Shown here in pieces: positions 33,701 through 39,700 of a DNA stretch of 41,077 bases (the first letter of the stretch is position 1; the number at the start of each line of letters is the position of its first letter). The notes under the pieces are model-generated. The model saw only the letters and a list, made by a program, of their open reading frames with translations, was not told the origin of the DNA and did no database searches. The translations under genes were made by a program, and so were the position numbers. Source of the DNA: Streptomyces sp. A 4/2 (GTDB lineage: Bacteria > Actinomycetota > Actinomycetes > Streptomycetales > Streptomycetaceae); the NCBI RefSeq assembly GCF_940670765.1, contig NZ_CALNVW010000013.1, positions 1-41,077 of the forward strand. Reading direction: 5' to 3'.

Positions 33701-36700
33701 CCGTACGTCGAGTGGGATGTGTGCTCTGGCACCGTCGTGCGGGCCCGCGCCCACGCCGTCGGCGTGCGACCAGGCGGTGTCGACGGCCGTGGACAGGAGC
33801 AGCAGGTCCCGCGGCACGATCCGCAGCGTCGGTGAGAGCTCCCCCTCGGTGGCCAGATGGTCCATGCTGAACTGCAGGAGCCCGGACTCGTCGATGTAGT
33901 TTCCGGACATCAGCGAGTGGTCGTCGTGCACCGGCCGGAGCGGTTCGCCCTCCGTGGCCTCGCGGTACTGGTCCTGGAAGCCGAGGAGGTGGCCGGTCTC
34001 GTGCGCGATGACGTGTGACTTGTCCTTCCCGCCCGCCCCGCTCTCCGAGACGTACCAGGCGCCGCTGTCGTCGCGGCCCGTGCCGTCCGGGTCCGGGTGC
34101 AGCTTCACCGTGCGGTGTGCCTGTGCGGAATCGTTGACGAACTCCAGCTTCACGTGCAGGAGATCACCGTTGGAGAGACGGTGCTTCGGGACGTTGAAGT
34201 ACGTGTCGATGCCGAGCGTCGCCATCGCCTTGGCGTTCGCGACGTGGTTCTCGGTGGCACCGGGCTGGAGGTTCAGGTGGATGCGGACGGTGATACCGGA
34301 GCGCACACTGCCGTCGCTGAGTTCGGTGCGTTCGACGGCGAACGCGCGCTCCCAGACGGATGCGGCGGCACCGCCCTTCGTCCTGGTCAGGTCACTGGGC
34401 GGGAGAACCTCGGCCGTGCCCAGCGAACGCACGTCGGTGACCGGTGCGGGGTGGGGGACCGGGGCGGAGGGGTGCGGGGGAATCTCGACGACGGAGTAAT
34501 GGGCGGTGGGGGTCGGGGCGATGGGGGCCGTGGGGACATCGGTGACGGGGTGATCGGCGGTGGGCGTGGGCGTGAGCGCGGGCGTGGGCGTGGATGCCGG
34601 GGCCTTGTGCGGGCTGGCGTGCGGCGTGTGGAGAGGGAGGTTCGGCGAGTTGTGCGGCTGGTTCGAGGTCGACTGAGTGGAGGCCGACTGAGTGGAAGCT
34701 GACTGAGTGGAAGCTGACTGAGTGGTGGTCGATTGGGTGGAGTGCGGGTCCGTGGCGGGTGTCACGGACGGGGTGGCGTTCTGGGTCACGCCTCCGCTGT
34801 ACCGCGCGTCCAGATTCGTCAGCTGGAACTGGATGAACCACTCGAAGTCGGCCAGGTCCTTCACCAGTTTCGGGGGCAGCGGTTCCCCTGACCGCTTGGC
34901 GAGTTCTTCCGTAAGGAGCAGATCGGCCCGGACCTTGCCGTCCTTGCGCGGGTCGAAGTTCGCGGGCACCGGGTTGGTGCCGCTGTTCGTTTCCACCTGC
35001 CAGTGCTCGGCCAGTTCCCGCAGGCGCTGGTCGGTGAAGACGTTCAGGCCCAGGTGTCGCGCCGCCTCGGACCAGTGGGTGAAGGAGCGGAACCGCTCCT
35101 CCGCGCGGGTCGGGTCGGCGCCCAGCAGCTGGTCGGCGACGGTGTTGAACCGGGTGCGGTCGCGGGCGGTGCGGATGTCCTCCTGCTTTTCGCGCTCGCG
35201 GTCCCGGTAGTTCTGCCCCAGGGTCTCGGGCGAAAGGGGCTGCTGCCAGTAGGACTTGTCCTCGCCCAGCTTGGCGACGTCCTCCGGGCGCACCTTGACG
35301 GCGTCGGCCAGCCGCGTCAGATAATTCGGGTGCAGGCCCAGCGCGTAGGCCTGGATGTCCGTCTCGTACGACGTGGGCGCCGGCGGGTGGTTGCGCGAGT
35401 CGTTCAGCATCTTCCGGGCCCCGGTCAGGTCCATGCTGACCACGTCGGACAGCAGGCCCTTCTTGGTGTGCAGATACGACGAGAAGGACCACCACTCGGA
35501 GAGCGGCGAACCGATTTCCGTCATCCGCCGGACGAAGGGGCCCGTGGGCCCGGCCTCCAGGCGGGCAGCCAACTGGTCGAGCGCGTCGAGGGCCGGGCGC
35601 AGGGGACCGGAGCCCTTCAGGGCCATCTCGATGCTGGTGAGATCGGAAGGCGCCAGTCCGAGGCTCTCGGCTGCCGCGTTCCTGCGGTCGGTGGCGGTGG
35701 CGGTGCCTGCGGCTGTGTTCTCGGCCCCGCCCGTATGTGTGCTCGTGTTCGTGAGCGGGCCGGGTGCCGACTCCTGGCTCCGGTGCTGCTCCAACAGCCC
35801 CTTCACGCCCGGCTCGTCGAGGAGCCGGGCCCGGGTGCGGCGGACCGAAGTCGCCACGTCCGACGTCCAGACCCGGTCCTGCTCATGGTGCGGTTGCCCC
35901 TGCGGGCCCTGCCAGTCGGTCGGCAGCTCCGATACCGGCGGCAGGTGGTCGGCCATGTCGCGCAGGAGGTCTGCCAGGCGCACAGGGTCGGTGGCGTCGA
36001 CCGTCATCAGGTCCGTCAGGGTGTCCGTGTCCGCGTTGTCCATCATGATCTGGAACAGCTCGGACCGGCGCGGGATTTTTATCTTCGGGTCGTCCGTCGG
36101 CGACAGCTTCACATCGAAGGTGATCAGGCCCAGCTCGCGGCGTCCATTCGGGTCGGGCCGGTTGAATTCGGCGGCCAGCTGCTTACTGACCTTCGGCAGC
36201 TGCTCGTCGACGAGGCGGCTGTGCACACCCGGGTCCAGCGACGGATGCGGCAGGATCCGGGTGACGTGCATCCCGAGGGTGCCGTCCTGGTGGATCACCC
36301 GCCGGATGCTGAACAGCGCCGTCGTGCCGTCCGGTTTGGGCGCACTGAATTCCAGGGGGGCGGTGCTCGCCAGTATCTCGGGCGAGCTGTGCGGGAGCGG
36401 AGGCTGGTCCGACGAGGGCCGGACCCACAGGTGCTCGCCGTCGCGGACGTGTCCGTGCATCCGTACGCCGTCGTGCATGCCCTCCCAGAAGTAGCCGCCC
36501 TCCGGGACCTCCACCCACGAACCGGAGCTGCGCGCGCCGCGGTGAGCCTCGACGATCGCGTTCCGGAGATCGGACACCGACCAGCGGTCCGGGAAGAGCA
36601 GCTGGCCGCTGTTCGCCGTGCCGTCGGCGCCGAGCACGTGCCGGCTCTCCTGGTCGCCGAACCGCCATTCCGAAGGTGCCGGGGCGCCGGTGGTGACAGC

Positions 36701-39700
36701 CTGCGCCGTCCGCCCCCGCAGGTTGGGGTCCTTGAACCAGACCTGGGCCCACTGGGTGCCGTTCGGGTGCGCGGTCCACAACTCGCTGATCAGGATGGAC
36801 TGGCTCTCCCGCGCACGCGTCCCGACCTTGCCGGGCAGCATGTAGTGCACGCCGGTCCGGCTGTGGGCGGAGCCGTACGCCATGAAGCGCAGTGCGACGT
36901 CCCCGAACGCGGGATCGTCGGTGGGCTTGCGGAGCGGGGGCGGTTCGAGGTGGGTGGGCGGCAGCAGACCGTTCTGGTCGGGGTGGGGCGCGAAGTCGAT
37001 GATGGTGCCGGTGGTGTCGGCGGTGCCCTTGATGCGTACGCCCTGGTAGACACCGTCGAAGGTCTGGCGGCCCGAGAGTTTTCTGTCCGCAGTCAGACTG
37101 CCGGTCCTGACGTGGTCGAGGTAGACCTGGCGGGTGGCGTGCAGGACTTCTTCCGGGCTCCAGTGGTCCGGGAACATCGTCTGGTCGGTGCCGTCGGGGC
37201 GTTTGCCCGCCTGGTACGTGCCGTTGGGGTTGCGCGGTCCGGTGGGTTCGGGGCGGAAGCGTCCGGAGGGGCCGCGCGGGGCGAGGAGGCCGGTGGCTCC
37301 GGTGCTGACGTTGCCGCGCAGCACCTGTTCCCGTACGTCGAGCGGGATGTGCGCCCTGGCCTTGTCGTGCGGGCCCGCGCCCACGCCGGGGGCGTGCGAC
37401 CAGGCGGTGTCGACCGCCGTGGAGAGCAGCAGCAGATCCCGCGGCACGATCCGCAGCGTCGGCGAGAGCTGACCGGAGGAGGCCAGGTGGTCCATGTCGA
37501 ACTGGATGAGTCCCGATGCGTCGATGCCGTATCCGGACATCAGCGAGTGGTCGTCGTGCACCGGCCGGGGCGGACGGCCCTCCTTGGCCTCGCGGTACTG
37601 GTCCTGGAAGCCGAGGAGGTGGCCGGTCTCGTGCGCGATGACGTACGACTTGTCCTTCGCGTTCTTTCCGCCCTCCGAGACGTACCAGGTGCCGCTGTTG
37701 TCGCGGCCCTTGCCGTCCAGGTCCGGGTGCAGCCGCACCTTGCGGTGCGCCTGTGCGGGATCGTCGACGAACTCCATCTTCACCCGCAGCAGATCACCGT
37801 TCGACAGCCGGTGGTTCGGGGCGTTGTAGTACGTGTCGATGCCGCGCTCCGCCATCTCCTTGGCGTTCGCGACGTGGTTCGGGGTGGCGCCCGGCTGCAC
37901 GTCCAGATAGACGCGGACCGTGATGTCGGAGCGCACACTGCCGTCGCTGAGCTCGGTGCGCTCGACGGCGAAGGCGCGCTCCCAGACGGACGCGGCGGCC
38001 CCGCCCCTTGCCCTGCTCCGGGCACTGGGCGGGAGAATCTCGGCCTTGCCCAGCGACTTGACGTCGATGACCGGCTTGGGAAGGGGAGCCGGGGGAAGTT
38101 CGACGACGGCGTACTTGGCGGCGGGCGTGAGGGTGGGAACCGGGGGCTCCTGCGGGCCGGTCTGCTGCGTGTGGAGCGGGGTGCTCGGCGAGGAGTTCGG
38201 CTCGATGAGGGGCGGCTCCGTCGTCCCGTCGACGTGCGAGTTGCTCTGCGGGGGGACGTTGGGCGGGGACTGGTGGAGCAGACGCGGGCTCGGGGTCATC
38301 ACGATGTCCCCGTCCGGGTCCACCGGGGCGTCCTCGCCCATCACGATGTCCTCGTCGGCGACCGGGTGCGTCGGTGCGGCCGGTTGCGCGGGAGGCGTCG
38401 GTGCGCCCGGAGTGGCGGGAGGCGTCTGTGCGCCCGGAGTGGCCGGGGTCATGGGGTTCTGCGACCACAGCTGGGCGAGCCGCAGCCGCAGGTCGGCGCG
38501 GTGCCTCGTGACGTAGGGGCGCAGCTGGTTCAGGGTGGCGCGCGCCCTGTCGAGCGCCGTCCGGTCTCTGGCCCGGCCCGCTTCGACGGCCGCGAACTTG
38601 GCCAGGTTCCGCCGGTGCTCCAGCTCGTCCAGATGCCTTCGGTAGAGGGCGGGGTCGAAGCCGGGCGGCGGCTGCGGCCCGGTGTCCCGGTACGGCGCCC
38701 AGTTGCCGACCAGGAAGTCCAACTCGATTGCGCTGAAGGGCCGCAGACCCTCGTGGGCCACCCCGGTCCAGTACAGGAAGCGGTGGTAGTCGAGGTCGCT
38801 CTCGCCCATGTCGTGTCGTTCCGGGCCGAGGACGTCGTCGGCGACCTCGTCGAACCGGTCCCGGTCGATCACGGCGCGGAGGTTCTCGATCTCCGTGCGG
38901 TGCCCGACCAGATACTCCAGCGCCAGCTCCTCGGGGGGAACCGGGCGCTGCCAGAAGTCGGCGTCCACAGTGAGCCGGGTGACGTCCGAAGGGCTGGGCA
39001 GCCGGACGGCCCTGGCGATCCGGGTGAGGGCGAGCGGATGCACGCCCAGCTCGTGTGCGGTGGTTCTGGTGGCCTCGTCGGTGTGGGTCACATCGCTGAG
39101 CCGCCACTCGTCGATCCGCCGCTGGACCTCCGGGGTGTACGGGCCGAGCACGTGCAGCATGCTCTCGCCCCGGCCGGTCAGGTAGCTCGACAGATCCCAC
39201 CAGTCGGCTGCGGGAACCTGGAGTTCCGACATCCGCCGGACGAACCTGCCCACCTGCGGTCCCGAGCCGACCCGCTTCGCCAGCGTCTCCAGGGCGTGCA
39301 GTGCTTCGCTCGGAGTGGCGGCATGGTGCAGTACGGGCAGGGCGGTGTGCAGTTGCGCGGGGGTCAGGCCCAAGGCCCGTGAAACAGCGTCCAGATGGAC
39401 CGGATTGACGTGGGTGACCGAGCCGATCGGACTGACGGGTGTGACGGGCGGGACGGGTGTGACCGGATCGTTCGGGTGCGTGCCCGGGGCCTGGGTGTGT
39501 CCGGCCGGGGCTGTCGGCTGCGGCAGCCTGACGATCTCGGCGCCGAGGACGAGCAGCGAGGTGCTGTCGATGCGGGTGGTGAGCTGCATGCCCGGTTCGG
39601 GCGTGGTGACGAGGGTGAGGGTGCCCGGCTGGTGGAGGTCGGGGGTACGCGGTGCGCTGCTGCGGGCGGCCCGCAGTGCGGCGAGTCGCAGCCGGTCCGG

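Noticed and set aside
34671..34745. Short regular repeats that could suggest a CRISPR array
   Set aside because: Units are contiguous without unique spacers, in frame, and encode a Ser/Thr/Gln linker. The same applies to repeats at 422, 4125, 14175, 19089 and 30765.
35003..39382. A very long open frame on the plus strand opposite the giant gene
   Set aside because: It mirrors the minus-strand gene codon by codon in high-GC DNA, has Arg/Gly/Val-rich shadow composition and no recognisable domain. The minus frame has clear motifs repeated across modules.
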